Shown here piece by piece: positions 41,776 to 52,370 of a DNA stretch of 64,000 bases; positions within the stretch are counted from its first letter, which is position 1; the number at the start of each line of letters is the position of its first letter. The DNA is taken from assembly GCA_030524635.1 (NCBI GenBank), contig JAUNGG010000001.1, positions 62,001 to 126,000 on the forward strand. Reading direction: 5' to 3'. This DNA comes from Lachnospiraceae bacterium (GTDB lineage Bacteria > Bacillota > Clostridia > Lachnospirales > Lachnospiraceae). A program made the position numbers and the translations under genes. Under the pieces are notes generated by a model. The model was not told the origin of the DNA, did no database searches, and saw only the letters and a list, made by a program, of their open reading frames with translations.

Positions 41776-43056
41776 TTGTCGGAGATTCGCATCTGCGGTT
41801 ACCGGCCTTTATCAGGCGAGATAAAAATTCAGGGTTCAAAAAATGGGGTGCTGCCCATGCTGGCGGCCTCCATTCTTCAAAAAGAAACTGTAAAATTTAC
41901 CAATGTCCCCACCATCCAGGATGTGACCTGTATGGTGGGAATTTTAGAGTCCCTGGGCTGCCGGTGCCGGTGGGAGGGCAGCAGCCTGACAGTGGATGCC
42001 TCTGAATGTGAGCGGAGTGAGATCCCCAAGGAGGATGTAGGAAAGATGCGTTCCTCCATTCTGGTGATGGGAGCGCTCCTTGGACGGCTTGGAAGGGCAG
42101 TTACCTGGTATCCAGGCGGCTGTTCCATCGGAAGCAGGCCCATCAATCTCCACCTTCTGGCTTTTTCCAGACTGGGGGCAAGGGTGCAGGAGGAGGATGG
42201 GCGGATCGAAGCATCCTCAGCAAAGCTTGCAGGAGGTCCAATCATCCTGCCGTTTCCCAGTGTTGGAGCCACAGAAAACGCGCTTTTGGCAGCGGTTCTG
42301 GCGGAAGGGGAAACACAGCTTCTAGGAGCAGCCAGGGAACCGGAGATCCAGAGCCTTTGCCTGCTTTTGAATCAAATGGGAGCGGATATTACCGGAATCG
42401 GTACCTCCAAACTTCGGATCCGCGGGGTAAGGGAGCTTCATGGAACGGAATATTCCGTCCCAGGTGACCGGATCGCAGCAGGAACCTATCTGACAGCGGT
42501 AGCAGCTGCCGGAGGCCAGGCTCGTCTGCTGGGAGCGCCCTGGGATTCTATGCAGGAAGTGGTGAAGGTGCTGCGCCAGGTTGGAGCAGAGGTGGAGCCG
42601 GTGTTTGGAATTGGAGAGAACCAGAAAACGAATATAGAGGGAATTTCCATTTCCATGGAAGGCCGGCCAAAGCCCATTACCTTATCTACCAGCCCTTATC
42701 CTGGATTTCCAACAGATCTTCAGTCACCGATGCTGGCCGTTCTGGCCCGCGCCGAAGGAGTCAGCAGGCTAAAGGAAACGGTGTTTGAAGCCAGATTTAA
42801 AACCGCAAATGAATTGTGGAAAATGGGAGCAGACATTGAGATCTCCGGCAATGAGGCTGTGATTTCGGGAAAGCACCGGCTGCGGGGAGCCAGGGTAAGC
42901 GCCTGTGACCTGCGGGGCGGTGCGGCACTGGTTGCGGCGGCCCTGGCAGCGGAGGGGGAAACACGGATCTCCGACTGTATTCACATTGAACGGGGATATG
43001 AGGACATTTGCCGGGATATCCAGGGATTACAGGGAAGGATTCAGCGGATTCCATAA
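41776..43056 (+). CDS. murA: UDP-N-acetylglucosamine 1-carboxyvinyltransferase
   Basis: 426 residues, standard length. The start is TTG at 41776, preceded by GGAGGGGAG. The IQGSKNGVLPMLAAS segment holds the substrate-binding lysine-asparagine, and YPGGCSIGSRPINLH the catalytic cysteine (fosfomycin target). GFPTDLQSPM near residue 310 and the late DLRGGAALV are also typical. It transfers enolpyruvate from PEP to UDP-GlcNAc, the first committed step of wall synthesis. Confidence 0.95.
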   Translation: MSEIRICGYRPLSGEIKIQGSKNGVLPMLAASILQKETVKFTNVPTIQDVTCMVGILESLGCRCRWEGSSLTVDASECERSEIPKEDVGKMRSSILVMGALLGRLGRAVTWYPGGCSIGSRPINLHLLAFSRLGARVQEEDGRIEASSAKLAGGPIILPFPSVGATENALLAAVLAEGETQLLGAAREPEIQSLCLLLNQMGADITGIGTSKLRIRGVRELHGTEYSVPGDRIAAGTYLTAVAAAGGQARLLGAPWDSMQEVVKVLRQVGAEVEPVFGIGENQKTNIEGISISMEGRPKPITLSTSPYPGFPTDLQSPMLAVLARAEGVSRLKETVFEARFKTANELWKMGADIEISGNEAVISGKHRLRGARVSACDLRGGAALVAAALAAEGETRISDCIHIERGYEDICRDIQGLQGRIQRIP

Positions 43057-43100
43057 CAATAACTGCATATAGACAGAATTACATCAGGTGAGACGAAAGT

Positions 43101-43835
43101 ATGTTTGAAAAAGAGGAAGAAGAGAAGAGAAAAATCCATATGGGGGTCTGGATCGGGCTGGCGGTATTTCTGCTGCTGGTCCTGGCGGTGGTTTCCATGA
43201 ATGTGACCACTGTGACCGTGACAGGCAATAAAAAGTATTCTGCGGAGCAGATCGAGAATCTGATCTTTGACAGCCGCCTTGACCGGAACAGTCTTTACTG
43301 CTACTATCAAAACCGGTTCCGGCCTCACAAGCAGATTCCTTTTGTAGAGGATTATAAGCTTGTGTTCCAGGGTCCTTCTAAGGTGGAGATTATTGTATAT
43401 GAAAAAAGTGTGGTGGGCTATGTGTCCTACATGAGCAGCTACATGTATTTTGATAAAGACGGTATTATTGTGGAAAGCTCCAGCAGCCGCCTGGAGGGGA
43501 TCCCGTGGATCACTGGGCTCACCTTCGGGCAGATCGTGCTGAACCAGCCCCTTCCGGTGGAAAACCAGCATATCTTTGAGCAGATCATGAACCTGACCCA
43601 GGATCTTGCCATCAATGAGATCCAGGCAGATCAGATCCGGTACGATATCCACAACAATGCCACATTAAAGATTGGGGATGTGGATGTGTGTCTGGGAAGT
43701 AATAAGGATATGAACGGTAAGATATCGGAGCTTCACGATATCCTTCCCAAGCTGGAAGGGTTGTCCGGAACCTTATATCTGGATACTTATGATGAGACCA
43801 ACAGCGGTATGTGGTACTCTTTCATAAAAAAATAG
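43101..43835 (+). CDS. ftsQ: Cell division protein FtsQ/DivIB
   Basis: 244 residues, with a short acidic/basic cytoplasmic start, one transmembrane helix (about 15-34, GVWIGLAVFLLLVLAVV), a POTRA-like domain (VTTVTVTGNKKYSAEQIENLI) and a beta domain (YFDKDGIIVESSSS, WITGL). This order is that of FtsQ/DivIB, which bridges cytoplasmic and extracellular divisome parts and binds FtsL. It lies between murA and ftsZ, as in related genomes. An AGGTGAGACGAAAGT region precedes the ATG. Confidence 0.88.
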   Translation: MFEKEEEEKRKIHMGVWIGLAVFLLLVLAVVSMNVTTVTVTGNKKYSAEQIENLIFDSRLDRNSLYCYYQNRFRPHKQIPFVEDYKLVFQGPSKVEIIVYEKSVVGYVSYMSSYMYFDKDGIIVESSSSRLEGIPWITGLTFGQIVLNQPLPVENQHIFEQIMNLTQDLAINEIQADQIRYDIHNNATLKIGDVDVCLGSNKDMNGKISELHDILPKLEGLSGTLYLDTYDETNSGMWYSFIKK

Positions 43836-43868
43836 GTTATAATTACCAAAAATATATCAAAAAAATGG

Positions 43869-43897
43869 TTGCTATTTTTCGAGAAATCAAATATGAT
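43869..43897 (+). promoter_or_regulatory. SigA promoter of ftsZ
   Basis: TTGCTA (43869-43874) and TATGAT (43892-43897), spacer 17 bases, about 85 bases before ftsZ. Confidence 0.65.
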
Positions 43898-43984
43898 ATT
43901 AGTTAGACTAGAATTTCTATGCGAATAACGATACATGTAAATTAAGAAGAAGCAGAAAACAGGGAGAATAAGGAGGAAACAGTC

Positions 43985-45181
43985 TTGTTAGAAATTAAGA
44001 TAAATGAGTCAGAAAGTGCGGCACGGATCATCGTGGTCGGCGTAGGCGGTGCCGGCAACAACGCAGTAAACCGAATGGTAGAAGAAGAGATCATCGGAGT
44101 TGAATTTATAGGCATTAATACAGACAAGCAGGTGCTGTCTACCTGCCAGGCTCCCACCACCATGCAGATCGGTGAGAAGCTGACCGGAGGAAAAGGTGCC
44201 GGTGCCAGACCAGACGTAGGCGAGAAGGCTGCTGAGGAAAGCTCCGAAGAGATCTCCCAGGCACTTCGCGGTGCTGATATGGTATTTGTCACCTGTGGTA
44301 TGGGCGGCGGCACCGGCACCGGAGCTGCTCCTGTGGTTGCCAGGATCGCAAAGGATATGGGAATTCTGACGGTAGGTGTAGTGACCAAGCCATTTAAGTT
44401 TGAGGGAAGAACCCGTATGGATAATGCACTTCGCGGTATCGATCGCTTAAAGGAAAGCGTAGATACCTTAATTGTGATTCCAAATGACAAGCTGTTAGAG
44501 ATCGTAGACCGCAGAACCACCATGCCGGAGTCCTTAAAGAAGGCAGATGAGGTGCTGCAGCAGGCCGTTCAGGGAATCACCGACCTGATTAATGTTCCTG
44601 GCCTGATCAACCTGGATTTTGCTGATGTTCAGACGGTTATGACGGACAAGGGTATCGCACATATCGGTATCGGCAGCGCTAAGGGCGATGACAAGGCCAT
44701 CGAGGCAGTAAAGCAGGCGGTATCCAGCCCGCTGTTAGAGACCACCATCGAGGGTGCTACCCACGTTATCATCAATATCTCCGGTGATATCAGCCTGATC
44801 GAGGCAAACGAGGCGGCAAGCTACGTTCAGGAGCTTACCGGCGAGGATGCCAATATCATCTTCGGTGCTATGTATGACGAGAACGCCCAGGACGAGGTTT
44901 CTATTACCGTTATTGCAACCGGTCTGGATGCACAGGTTGCCACTACCCCAGTTGCAAAGGCTATGAGCGGATTTGGCGGCTTTAAGACTGCACCAAAGCA
45001 GACTGCCGCACCGGCTTACACCGCACCTTCCTATTCTGCACCGAAGTCGGCTCCTAAGGCAGCACCAGAAGCTGCCGCTACCAGTGCACCGGTGTATACT
45101 CCGCCGACCACTCCTACCTACCGGCCGATGAATAAGGAAGTGCAGATCAATATCCCGGATTTCTTAAAGAATAAGAGATAA
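43985..45181 (+). CDS. ftsZ: Cell division protein FtsZ
   Basis: 398 residues. The start is TTG at 43985 with AGGAGG seven bases upstream. GTP-binding motifs are [15 protein letters not shown], the tubulin signature [13 protein letters not shown] and the T7 loop [12 protein letters not shown] flexible A/P/T-rich linker (about 325-380) leads to the conserved C-terminal peptide [11 protein letters not shown], which binds FtsA or SepF. FtsZ forms the division ring. It has its own promoter after ftsQ. Confidence 0.97.
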   Translation: MLEIKINESESAARIIVVGVGGAGNNAVNRMVEEEIIGVEFIGINTDKQVLSTCQAPTTMQIGEKLTGGKGAGARPDVGEKAAEESSEEISQALRGADMVFVTCGMGGGTGTGAAPVVARIAKDMGILTVGVVTKPFKFEGRTRMDNALRGIDRLKESVDTLIVIPNDKLLEIVDRRTTMPESLKKADEVLQQAVQGITDLINVPGLINLDFADVQTVMTDKGIAHIGIGSAKGDDKAIEAVKQAVSSPLLETTIEGATHVIINISGDISLIEANEAASYVQELTGEDANIIFGAMYDENAQDEVSITVIATGLDAQVATTPVAKAMSGFGGFKTAPKQTAAPAYTAPSYSAPKSAPKAAPEAAATSAPVYTPPTTPTYRPMNKEVQINIPDFLKNKR

Positions 45182-45214
45182 TCCACGGGAAAGCATTGTC
45201 CCCAGGAATTTTTC

Positions 45215-45231
45215 TGACGGATTCTGACGAT
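45215..45231 (+). promoter_or_regulatory. Two Spo0A-box-like repeats upstream of spoIIGA
   Basis: TGACGGA (45215-45221) and TGACGAT (45225-45231) are 10 bp apart, each a near match to the 0A box TGNCGAA. They lie about 65-85 bp before the predicted spoIIG transcription start. A weaker CTTCGAA sits at 45266-45272, just after the -35. Confidence 0.5.
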
Positions 45232-45257
45232 AAAAACTGTGGATCAGCTCCCTTCGT

Positions 45258-45290
45258 TTGACAGACTTCGAAGCTCTTTCTGTCTATAAT
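45258..45290 (+). promoter_or_regulatory. spoIIG-like promoter with 21-bp spacer
   Basis: TTGACA (45258-45263) and TATAAT (45285-45290) are both perfect hexamers but 21 bp apart. The Bacillus subtilis spoIIG promoter is known for a 22-bp spacer that makes it depend on Spo0A~P. The -10 also lies inside an 11-bp perfect palindrome, CTGTCTATAAT with ATTATAGACAG (45280-45305). Confidence 0.65.
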
Positions 45291-45320
45291 TTAGATTATA
45301 GACAGGGAGGGCTTTTTTTC

Positions 45321-46148
45321 ATGGAAATTACAATCTATCTGGATGTGCTGCTTCTGGTAAACTTTTCCATGGACTTTTTTCTTCTCTGGCTGTTGAGAAT
45401 GATTCTTAAGTTAAAAGGAAATTGGATCCGGCTTGCCGCAGGAAGCGCTGCGGGAGCTTTTCTTTCTGCCCTGGCGCTGTATGGAGGGCTGCAGATCAGG
45501 GCGGCAGCAGGCGTTGGCATGTTCGTTTTGTGGGCGGCGGCTGTCCTTGGCATCAGCAGCTTGATGGTGAGGATCGCCTTTCATCCCCCTTCCAGGAGGG
45601 AATTTGTCCGGGCAGAAACGGGACTGCTGTTTGCAGCTGCCCTGGCAGAAGGAATCCTGGAATGGGCACAGACTGCCTGGCTGTCTTTTCGCGGGGAAGC
45701 TCTTATGGTCAGCTCTCTTGGAATGGTTTCCATCCTGCTTTTTCTGGCAGGAAGCTGTCTTTTGGCAGATGTGCTGTGGAAGATCGTCCAGGAGGCTGCC
45801 TGTGAACGTTCCTGCCGTTACCAGGTGACACTGTTCTGTCAGGGCAGGCAGGTAAGTGCAGAAGGCTTCCTGGACACCGGAAACCGCTTAAAAGAGCCGG
45901 TAACCGGCCGCCCGGTCCATGTGGCTGACCGGGCTCTGGTGGAAAGCATCTGCCCCACGGTGGAAAAGATCAGTATGATCCCATACCGCACCATCGACGG
46001 AGGCGGTGCAGTCTTAAAAGCTGTCACCTTAGACCGGATGGAGGCAGTGCAGGGAAAGCGGCTTCTGGTTTATGAGCATCCGCTGGTGGCAGTCAGCCCC
46101 AAGGAACTGAAGATGAAAAACGGCTGTCGGATCCTGTTACATGAATAG
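45321..46148 (+). CDS. spoIIGA: Sporulation sigma-E processing protease SpoIIGA
   Basis: 275 residues from the ATG at 45321 (MEITIYLDVLLLVNFSMDFF). Five or so N-terminal helices are followed by a cytoplasmic aspartic-protease domain with GFLDTGNRLKEPVTG, where the aspartate is catalytic. SpoIIGA is made in the sporangium and cleaves the pro-sequence of SigE after septation. It is followed by sigE as in Bacillus and Clostridium. GGGAGG lies 11 bases before the start. Confidence 0.93.
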   Translation: MEITIYLDVLLLVNFSMDFFLLWLLRMILKLKGNWIRLAAGSAAGAFLSALALYGGLQIRAAAGVGMFVLWAAAVLGISSLMVRIAFHPPSRREFVRAETGLLFAAALAEGILEWAQTAWLSFRGEALMVSSLGMVSILLFLAGSCLLADVLWKIVQEAACERSCRYQVTLFCQGRQVSAEGFLDTGNRLKEPVTGRPVHVADRALVESICPTVEKISMIPYRTIDGGGAVLKAVTLDRMEAVQGKRLLVYEHPLVAVSPKELKMKNGCRILLHE

Positions 46149-46272
46149 TCAAAATTAATATACAGACGTATCGGACCATTACAAATCCTTTTACGAAAGC
46201 ATTCATAGAAAATTGAAATTGAGAAGATAGCGAAGACCCAAATGCTGTCGGAAAAGTTGAAGGAGGAGTTCC

Positions 46273-47013
46273 ATGATTTTAAAAGTTTCCGTACCAAGCC
46301 GTTTCCAATTTAAAACCAGACCAAGCTTCTGTACCATGCTGATGCAGAAGGAGGGAGAAATCCATTACATAGGGGGAGCCGATATCCTGCCTGCCCCATT
46401 AGACGGAGAAGCCGAGCAGGAGATGATCGGAAAGCTTAACGGACCGGAGGAGCAGGAGGCCCGCTCCCGGTTGATCGAGCACAATCTGCGGCTGGTGGTG
46501 TACATCGCAAAGAAATTTGACAATACGGCGGTTGGGGTGGAGGATCTGATCTCCATCGGAACCATTGGGCTGATCAAGGCCATCAATACCTTTAATCCGG
46601 AGAAAAATATCAAGCTGGCTACCTACGCTTCCAGGTGCATTGAAAATGAGATCCTGATGTACCTACGCCGGAACAGCAAGACCAAGATGGAAGTTTCCAT
46701 CGATGAACCGTTAAATGTAGACTGGGATGGAAATGAGCTGCTGCTTTCTGACATTCTGGGGACCGATGAGGATGTGATCTACAAGGATCTGGAAACGGAG
46801 ACAGAGCGGGGCCTTCTCAACGCCGCCATCAGCCGCCTGAATCCCCGGGAGAGGAAGATCGTGGAGCTGCGGTTTGGACTGAATAATGAGGATGGAGAGG
46901 AGATGACACAGAAGGAGGTGGCAGATCTTCTGGGAATTTCTCAGTCTTATATCTCGCGGCTGGAGAAGAAGATCATGAAGCGGCTGAAGAAGGAGATTGT
47001 AAGGTTTGAGTGA
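46273..47013 (+). CDS. sigE: Sporulation sigma factor SigE (pro-sigma-E)
   Basis: 246 residues. The N-terminal stretch before about residue 30 is the pro-sequence to be removed by SpoIIGA. Region 2 ([33 protein letters not shown], in pieces of the usual order) and region 4 ([24 protein letters not shown]) are clear. SigE directs mother-cell genes after asymmetric division. An AAGGAGGAG site precedes the ATG. A terminator follows about 45 bases downstream. Confidence 0.96.
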   Translation: MILKVSVPSRFQFKTRPSFCTMLMQKEGEIHYIGGADILPAPLDGEAEQEMIGKLNGPEEQEARSRLIEHNLRLVVYIAKKFDNTAVGVEDLISIGTIGLIKAINTFNPEKNIKLATYASRCIENEILMYLRRNSKTKMEVSIDEPLNVDWDGNELLLSDILGTDEDVIYKDLETETERGLLNAAISRLNPRERKIVELRFGLNNEDGEEMTQKEVADLLGISQSYISRLEKKIMKRLKKEIVRFE

Positions 47014-47058
47014 ATATCTCCTAACGATCGGATGACGTTGAAAATACGGTATAAGGTC

Positions 47059-47094
47059 AAGGCATCGGCTGTGAAAACGTTCCGATGCCTTTTG
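47059..47094 (+). terminator. Terminator after sigE
   Basis: AAGGCATCGG (47059-47068) pairs with CCGATGCCTT (47082-47091), followed by TTTG. Confidence 0.7.
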
Positions 47095-47305
47095 TGCCTG
47101 CTTCTATTCCAGAATGCTTTATGAAATCCACCGAACCGTGAAAATACCGGACAGAAGCAGGTCTGAATGGCAGCCTGCCAAAGAAAAACAGATTTGTATT
47201 AGTTAATCATCAGGTTCCAGTAATTCATAAATTGTTACATTAAATACTTTTGAAAAGCATAACAATTCAAAGTCAGGCACAACCCTGTCAAGGGGATATT
47301 ATTAA

Positions 47306-47464
47306 AGGGAGCGTCTGGAGTATCTGGTAAAAGCGGCATATGCTCAGTCATCAATGGAACGGCTGAAAAAGATGAACGCTTTTGATTCTGTAAATTATGG
47401 AGCGGAGAATTATTCTGACTTTAAGGAGATAGCCTTAAATAGATTACATGGGACACAGCAGTAA
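47306..47464 (+). pseudogene. Unidentified gene remnant between sigE and leuB
   Basis: A frame open from 47306 to a TAA at 47462-47464 reads RERLEYLVKAAYAQSSMERL, then KKMNAFDSVNYGAENYSDF and a short end. It looks like the C-terminal piece of a helical protein but has no start or ribosome-binding site, and the sequence upstream to 47100 shows no frame. I do not recognise the family. Confidence 0.35.
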
Positions 47465-47495
47465 AGTATTTTTCGTAATCCTATGATAGAGAGGC

Positions 47496-47529
47496 AAAAG
47501 GAGGAAGCATTGAATGGCTTCCTCCTTTT
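47496..47529 (+). terminator. Strong bidirectional hairpin
   Basis: AAAAGGAGGAAGC (47496-47508) pairs perfectly with GCTTCCTCCTTTT (47517-47529). It ends the decayed region before the leuB promoter. Confidence 0.75.
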
Positions 47530-47619
47530 ATGCTATACTACACGAATATAATATAACCTTAATTCATACCACCAATTCCAATCTCGTATATTTCCGGGAA
47601 AAAATTTCGCCGCCTTTTG

Positions 47620-47648
47620 TTGAAATTCTGATTCAAATGAGATATCAT
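47620..47648 (+). promoter_or_regulatory. SigA promoter of leuB
   Basis: TTGAAA (47620-47625) and TATCAT (47643-47648) with a 17-base spacer, about 85 bases before leuB. Confidence 0.6.
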
Positions 47649-47734
47649 GATAAGAACTACATTTCTAACCTGATTTTCCAAGGTATTGGAAAGCTATATA
47701 GAGCAGGGTTATGATACGCGAGGGAGAGAGAAAG

Positions 47735-48823
47735 ATGAATTATAATATAACAACGATTCCAGGCGATGGTATTGGACCGGAGATCGTAAGAGAAGCATGC
47801 AAGGTAATGGATAAAGTCGGAGTGGTATTCGGACATCATTTCCAGTATACAGAGGTGCTGATGGGCGGCTGCTCCATCGATGCATACGGTGTGCCGCTGA
47901 CGGAGGAAACACTGGAAACGGCAAGAAAGAGTGATTCCGTTCTGTTAGGTGCGGTAGGCGGCAATGTGGGAAATTCCCGCTGGTATGACGTAGCTCCCAA
48001 CCTTCGGCCGGAGGCCGGACTTCTGGCGATCCGCAAGGGCCTGAATCTGTTTGCTAATATTCGTCCTGCTTACCTGTACAAGGAGCTGGCAGAGGCGTGC
48101 CCGTTAAAGAAGGAGATCATTGGCGACGGTTTTGACATGGTGATCATGCGTGAGCTGACCGGCGGCCTGTATTTCGGAGAGCGTCATACGGAAGAGGTGG
48201 ACGGTGTGATGACGGCAGTGGACACCCTTACATACAATGAAAATGAGATCCGCCGGATCGCGGTGAAGGCATTTGATATTGCCATGAAGAGAAGAAAAAG
48301 CGTGATCAGTGTAGATAAGGCGAACGTTCTGGATTCCTCCCGCCTTTGGAGAAAGGTGGTGGAAGAGGTGGCAAAGGATTATCCGGAGGTCACTCTGACC
48401 CACATGCTGGTTGACAACTGTGCGATGCAGCTGGTAATGAATCCGGGACAGTTTGATGTGATTTTGACCGAGAATATGTTCGGCGACATTTTATCTGACG
48501 AAGCCAGCATGATCACCGGCTCCATCGGAATGCTGTCATCCGCCAGCATGAACGAGAGCAAGTTCGGCTTATACGAGCCAAGCCATGGCTCTGCACCGGA
48601 TATTGCCGGAAAGGATATTGCAAACCCGATTGCAACCATCCTGTCAGCAGCTATGATGCTTCGCTACTCCTTCGATCTTGATGCTGAGGCGAATGCCATC
48701 GAGGCAGCAGTACAGCAGGTGCTGACGGAAGGATACCGTACAGGAGATATTTACAGCGAGGGCTGTGAGAAGGTTGGCTGCTCCAGAATGGGAGATTTAA
48801 TAGCAGAGAGAATTACAAAATAA
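47735..48823 (+). CDS. leuB: 3-isopropylmalate dehydrogenase
   Basis: 362 residues from the ATG at 47735 ([20 protein letters not shown]), after AGGGAGAG. LGAVGGN, the arginine-containing substrate site [22 protein letters not shown] (family order) and the metal-binding [19 protein letters not shown] and [19 protein letters not shown] are typical. It oxidises and decarboxylates 3-isopropylmalate in leucine synthesis using NAD+. It opens a leuB-ilvD-ilvB cluster; leuA and leuCD are not nearby. Confidence 0.95.
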   Translation: MNYNITTIPGDGIGPEIVREACKVMDKVGVVFGHHFQYTEVLMGGCSIDAYGVPLTEETLETARKSDSVLLGAVGGNVGNSRWYDVAPNLRPEAGLLAIRKGLNLFANIRPAYLYKELAEACPLKKEIIGDGFDMVIMRELTGGLYFGERHTEEVDGVMTAVDTLTYNENEIRRIAVKAFDIAMKRRKSVISVDKANVLDSSRLWRKVVEEVAKDYPEVTLTHMLVDNCAMQLVMNPGQFDVILTENMFGDILSDEASMITGSIGMLSSASMNESKFGLYEPSHGSAPDIAGKDIANPIATILSAAMMLRYSFDLDAEANAIEAAVQQVLTEGYRTGDIYSEGCEKVGCSRMGDLIAERITK

Positions 48824-48869
48824 ATTAAGATCAAATCGATTGAGATCATGTTAAACGGAGGAAATCATC

Positions 48870-50540
48870 ATGAAAAGTGATAATGTAAGATGCGGTATGC
48901 AGCAGGCGCCCCATCGTTCTTTATTTAACGCATTAGGCATGACAGAAGAAGAAATGAAAAAGCCTATGGTAGGCATCGTAAGCTCCTACAATGAGATCGT
49001 GCCGGGCCATATGAACCTGGATAAGATCGTAGAAGCAGTAAAGCTTGGAGTGGCCATGGCAGGAGGCACTCCGGTGGTATTCCCGGCGATTGCAGTCTGC
49101 GACGGCATTGCAATGGGACATATCGGTATGAAGTATTCTCTGGTAACCAGAGATCTGATTGCGGATTCTACCGAGTGTATGGCTCTGGCTCATCAGTTTG
49201 ATGCGCTGGTAATGGTTCCAAACTGTGACAAGAACGTGCCCGGCCTTCTGATGGCAGCGGCAAGAGTGAATATTCCTACGGTGTTTGTCAGCGGCGGCCC
49301 TATGTTAGCCGGCCATGTAAAGGGAAAGAAGACCAGCTTATCCAGCATGTTTGAGGCAGTTGGCTCCTACGCAGCCGGAACCATGACCGAGGAGGATGTA
49401 AAGGATTTTGAAGATCATGCTTGTCCTACCTGCGGTTCCTGCTCCGGTATGTACACTGCCAACAGTATGAACTGCTTGACCGAAGTTCTGGGAATGGGAC
49501 TTCGCGGAAACGGTACCATCCCGGCAGTATACTCCGAGAGAATCAAGCTGGCAAAGCACGCCGGCATGGCAGTTATGGAGATGTACCGCAGAAATATCCG
49601 CCCGAGAGATATTATGACCGAGGCGGCCTTCCGCAATGCACTGACTATGGATATGGCGCTGGGCTGCTCCACCAACAGCATGCTCCATCTGCCGGCTATT
49701 GCACATGAGGCAGGCGTGGACTTAAACCTGGATATTGCCAATGAAATCAGTGCTAAGACCCCGAACCTGTGCCATCTGGCACCGGCCGGCCCTACCTACA
49801 TGGAGGATTTAAATGAGGCAGGCGGCATCTACGCGGTTATGAAGGAGATCAGCAAGAAGGGTCTGTTAAACTTAGACTGCATCACCGTAACCGGAAAGAC
49901 CGTAGGAGAGAACATTGCAGATGCAGTGAACAAGAATCCGGAGGTGATCCGTCCGGTAGAAAATCCGTACAGCCAGACCGGCGGCATCGCCATTTTAAGA
50001 GGCAACCTGGCTCCTGACAGTGCAGTAGTAAAGCGCTCTGCAGTTGTAGCTGAGATGTTAAAGCATGAAGGCCCGGCAAGAGTATTTGACTGCGAGGAGG
50101 ATGCCATTGCAGCCATCAAGGGCGGCAAGATCGTAGCTGGAGATGTGGTTGTGATCCGCTATGAAGGACCCAAAGGCGGCCCAGGCATGAGAGAGATGCT
50201 GAATCCTACTTCTGCCATTGCAGGCATGGGACTGGGCTCCAGCGTAGCTCTGATCACAGACGGACGGTTCTCCGGTGCTTCCAGAGGTGCTTCCATCGGA
50301 CATTGCTCACCGGAGGCGGCAGTAGGCGGCCCCATCGCGTTTGTAGAGGAAGGAGATATCATTTCTATCGATATCGATCATCATAAGCTGGAATTAAAGG
50401 TTTCCGATGAGGAGTTGGCAGCCAGAAAGGCAAAATGGCAGCCCAGGGAGCCGAAGGTGACCACAGGATATCTGGCCAGATATGCTTCTTTAGTAACCTC
50501 TGCGGATAAGGGAGCGGTTCTTCAGGTTCCGGCAAGGTAA
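48870..50540 (+). CDS. ilvD: Dihydroxy-acid dehydratase
   Basis: 556 residues, standard. Cysteines for the iron-sulfur cluster are in NCDKNVPG and [38 protein letters not shown] lies near the C-terminus. It makes 2-keto acids for valine, leucine and isoleucine. The cluster is usually oxygen-sensitive, consistent with an anaerobe. A GGAGGAAATCATC region precedes the ATG. It lies 46 bases after leuB and 74 before ilvB. Confidence 0.96.
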   Translation: MKSDNVRCGMQQAPHRSLFNALGMTEEEMKKPMVGIVSSYNEIVPGHMNLDKIVEAVKLGVAMAGGTPVVFPAIAVCDGIAMGHIGMKYSLVTRDLIADSTECMALAHQFDALVMVPNCDKNVPGLLMAAARVNIPTVFVSGGPMLAGHVKGKKTSLSSMFEAVGSYAAGTMTEEDVKDFEDHACPTCGSCSGMYTANSMNCLTEVLGMGLRGNGTIPAVYSERIKLAKHAGMAVMEMYRRNIRPRDIMTEAAFRNALTMDMALGCSTNSMLHLPAIAHEAGVDLNLDIANEISAKTPNLCHLAPAGPTYMEDLNEAGGIYAVMKEISKKGLLNLDCITVTGKTVGENIADAVNKNPEVIRPVENPYSQTGGIAILRGNLAPDSAVVKRSAVVAEMLKHEGPARVFDCEEDAIAAIKGGKIVAGDVVVIRYEGPKGGPGMREMLNPTSAIAGMGLGSSVALITDGRFSGASRGASIGHCSPEAAVGGPIAFVEEGDIISIDIDHHKLELKVSDEELAARKAKWQPREPKVTTGYLARYASLVTSADKGAVLQVPAR

Positions 50541-50614
50541 AGTGTCTGCAGAGCTGAGAATTGACTTGAAAGTATTTGTTTACTGTATTTTGTTAGAAGG
50601 AGTGTCGTTAGTTT

Positions 50615-52297
50615 ATGAGTAAGTTAACAGGAGCAGAAATTGTAATCGAATGTTTGAAGGAGCAGGGAGTTGATACGGTATTCGGCTATCCGGGCGGCTC
50701 CATCTTAAACATTTATGATGCTTTATATAAACATCAGGATGAAATTACCCACATTCTGACCTCACATGAGCAGGGAGCCTCCCATGCAGCGGACGGCTAT
50801 GCCAGAGCCACCGGAAAGGTAGGCGTCTGCCTGGCCACCTCCGGTCCTGGAGCTACCAATCTGGTAACCGGTATTGCAACTGCATATATGGATTCTGTCC
50901 CTGTGGTTGCCATCACCTGCAACGTAGGCACCAGCCTCCTTGGTAAGGACAGCTTCCAGGAGATCGATATCACTGGTGTTACCATGCCGATCACCAAGTA
51001 CAACTTTATCGTAAAGGATGTTTCCAAGCTGGCGAAGGTGATCCGCCGTGCATTTGCCATTGCCCAGACAGGCCGTCCCGGCCCGGTGCTGGTGGATATC
51101 ACCAAGGATGTGACAGCGGCAGAGTATGAGTATGAATATGAGGCTCCGGCAGCCATCGAGCGCCTGACGGATAAGATCACAGATGAGGCGATGGATACGG
51201 CGGTGGATATGATCCACAGAGCCAGAAAGCCATTTATCTTCGTAGGCGGCGGCGCTGTGATCGCCAATGCAGCCGATGAGCTCCGGGCCTTCGCAAAGAA
51301 GATCCAGGCTCCTGTTGCAGACAGTTTAATGGGCAAGGGCGCATTTGACGGCTCTGACGAGCTTTACACCGGCATGGTGGGTATGCACGGAACGAAGACC
51401 TCCAATTTCGGCATCACGGAATGCGATCTGCTGATCGTAGTAGGCGCCCGCTTCAGCGACCGTGTAACGGGCAACGCTTCCAAGTTTGCAAGAAATGCCA
51501 AGATCCTGCAGTTTGATGTGGATCCTGCAGAGATCAATAAGAATATCAAGGTAGATGCCTACGTGGTGGGCGATGTAAAGGTGATCCTGCGGAAGCTGAA
51601 TGCCCGTCTGGATCCGATCCGTCATGACGAGTGGGTAGCCCATATCGAACGCATGAAGGATATGTATCCGCTGCGCTATGATAAGAGCGTGCTGACTGGT
51701 CCGTATGTGATCGAGCAGATCTATGAGGCAACCAAGGGCGACGCCATCATCGTAACGGAGGTAGGCCAGCATCAGATGTGGGCTGCCCAGTACTATAATT
51801 ACAAGAACCCCAGAACCCTTCTGACCTCCGGTGGCTTGGGAACCATGGGCTACGGTCTGGGTGCTGCCATCGGCGCCAAGATGGGCTGTAAGGATAAGGT
51901 AGTCATCAATGTGGCTGGCGACGGCTGCTTCCGTATGAATATGAATGAGATCGCGACGGCTGCCCGGTACAATATCCCTATCATCCAGGTGGTGATCAAT
52001 AACCACGTTTTAGGCATGGTGCGTCAGTGGCAGACTCTGTTCTACGGCAAGCGTTATTCTCAGACCGTGTTAAATGATGCTGTTGATTTCGTAAAGCTTT
52101 CCGAGGCTATGGGTGCCAAGGCCTACCGGGTAACCAAGAAGGAAGAGTTTATGCCGGTGCTTAAGGAGGCTATGGAGTTAAATATCCCGTGTGTGATCGA
52201 ATGCCAGATCAACTGTGATGACAAGGTATTCCCAATGGTGCCTGCAGGTGCGCCCATTGAGGATGCATTTGATGATACCGATCTGAAGATCAAGTAA
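50615..52297 (+). CDS. ilvB: Acetolactate synthase, large catalytic subunit
   Basis: 560 residues. The catalytic glutamate is in TSHEQGASHAADGYARATG, and the thiamine-pyrophosphate site is GDGCFRMNMNEIATAARYN (GDG...N pattern). FAD and central domains are in order. It condenses pyruvate, or pyruvate and 2-ketobutyrate, as the first shared step of branched-chain amino-acid synthesis. No small regulatory subunit (ilvN) or ilvC follows; they must lie elsewhere. AAGGAG lies 12 bases before the ATG, rather far. Confidence 0.95.
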   Translation: MSKLTGAEIVIECLKEQGVDTVFGYPGGSILNIYDALYKHQDEITHILTSHEQGASHAADGYARATGKVGVCLATSGPGATNLVTGIATAYMDSVPVVAITCNVGTSLLGKDSFQEIDITGVTMPITKYNFIVKDVSKLAKVIRRAFAIAQTGRPGPVLVDITKDVTAAEYEYEYEAPAAIERLTDKITDEAMDTAVDMIHRARKPFIFVGGGAVIANAADELRAFAKKIQAPVADSLMGKGAFDGSDELYTGMVGMHGTKTSNFGITECDLLIVVGARFSDRVTGNASKFARNAKILQFDVDPAEINKNIKVDAYVVGDVKVILRKLNARLDPIRHDEWVAHIERMKDMYPLRYDKSVLTGPYVIEQIYEATKGDAIIVTEVGQHQMWAAQYYNYKNPRTLLTSGGLGTMGYGLGAAIGAKMGCKDKVVINVAGDGCFRMNMNEIATAARYNIPIIQVVINNHVLGMVRQWQTLFYGKRYSQTVLNDAVDFVKLSEAMGAKAYRVTKKEEFMPVLKEAMELNIPCVIECQINCDDKVFPMVPAGAPIEDAFDDTDLKIK

Positions 52298-52370
52298 AAA
52301 GCGGTGATTGTTTTAGTAATAGTTCATTAACAGTTCATTAATATGATTAATAGTAGTTTACAAATTTAAC

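Noticed and set aside
47514-47714. 66-codon frame before leuB
   Set aside because: It starts inside the terminator stem and crosses the leuB promoter; no ribosome-binding site or family resemblance.
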